12,211 bases of DNA. Origin: Ruminococcus sp. GTDB taxonomy: Bacteria > Bacillota_A > Clostridia > Oscillospirales > Ruminococcaceae. The notes under the pieces were generated by a model. It did not search any database. It was not told the origin of the DNA and saw nothing but the letters and a program-made list of their open reading frames with translations. Position 1 is the stretch's first letter. Every line of letters begins with the position of its first letter. The DNA lies in contig JAFVAN010000007.1 in the NCBI GenBank assembly GCA_017480485.1, positions 1 through 12,211 on the forward strand. Direction: 5' to 3'. The position numbers were made by a program, and so were the translations under genes. Below, piece after piece: positions 12,109-12,211 of this stretch.

Positions 12109-12211
12109 TCACCAGACATTGTCCAGTGTCGTAATATATGCCGTCAGCTCAGAGGCCATCTCGTATTGCTCGGGCAGGCGGGGATGGCCCGGGGTGGCGG
12201 CGCCGCAGCGC
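12109..12211 (-). CDS. C-terminal end of an unidentified gene, cut by the window
   Basis: The minus-strand frame is open from the right edge to TGA at 12109-12111. It encodes 33 residues containing PRLPEQYEMASELTAYITTL and ending DNVW. The composition is protein-like and it sits just where the repeats end, so it is probably the 3' end of a real gene oriented like rimO. The family is not recognisable from so short a piece. It is separated from rimO by about 490 bases of repeats and so is probably not in the same operon. Confidence 0.5.
   Translation of the reverse strand, partial: RCGAATPGHPRLPEQYEMASELTAYITTLDNVW

Noticed and set aside
11927..12112. 61-codon minus-strand frame in the right-hand repeats
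   Set aside because: It lies entirely in structured repeat DNA, is Arg/Ala-rich and overlaps the end of a better frame at 12109-12211.

Overview
This is a chromosomal stretch from a Gram-positive Firmicute, most likely a Ruminococcus-like member of the Oscillospiraceae. The main pointers are a tRNA-sensing T-box leader, Shine-Dalgarno sites close to GGAGG, a Thr-rich tail-anchored surface protein of a kind common in gut ruminococci, and a GC-rich core interrupted by an AT-rich island. The genus is inferred from style; no rRNA or other marker is present.

Left island (about 1-2200). This part is visibly AT-rich and looks like degraded accessory DNA. It holds a piece of an 'AAA-ATPase-like' (PF09820-type) gene with no N-terminal half, a short tail of another reading frame, a strong symmetrical terminator, and the C-terminal third of a bacteriocin-associated permease (DUF1430-like). 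The permease carries a -1 frame change at an A7 run and is followed, with a 4-base overlap, by an intact ATPase of the lactococcin-972-type export ABC family. The permease lacks its N-terminal part, so the exporter is probably dead or in decay.

Middle (about 2240-5520). A sigma-A-like promoter drives a secreted, tail-anchored protein with two FN3-like halves and an unusual Cys-rich motif next to its membrane segment. It converges, across a shared bidirectional terminator, on a two-gene minus-strand unit. That unit encodes an ECF-type sigma factor overlapping by 4 bases a single-pass membrane protein with two PepSY domains and a polyacidic tail, presumably its sensor/anti-sigma partner.

Right (5520-11690). 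A minus-strand cluster reads rimO, pgsA, an unrecognised gene, a T-box leader, cysE, cysS and a membrane-anchored cyclophilin-like protein. It runs from a good sigma-A promoter at 11654-11682 to a perfect 17-bp terminator hairpin at 5475-5519. The T-box begins directly after the stop codon of the unrecognised gene. Its specifier reads TGC (Cys), so cysteine-tRNA charging should control both cysteine synthesis (CysE) and cysteine charging (CysS), possibly by read-through control inside a longer transcript.

Right edge (11683-12211). A nearly perfect 104-bp tandem duplication rich in hairpins abuts the rimO promoter. Beyond it lie two diverged copies of a second structured repeat, and then the last codons of another minus-strand gene that runs off the window.
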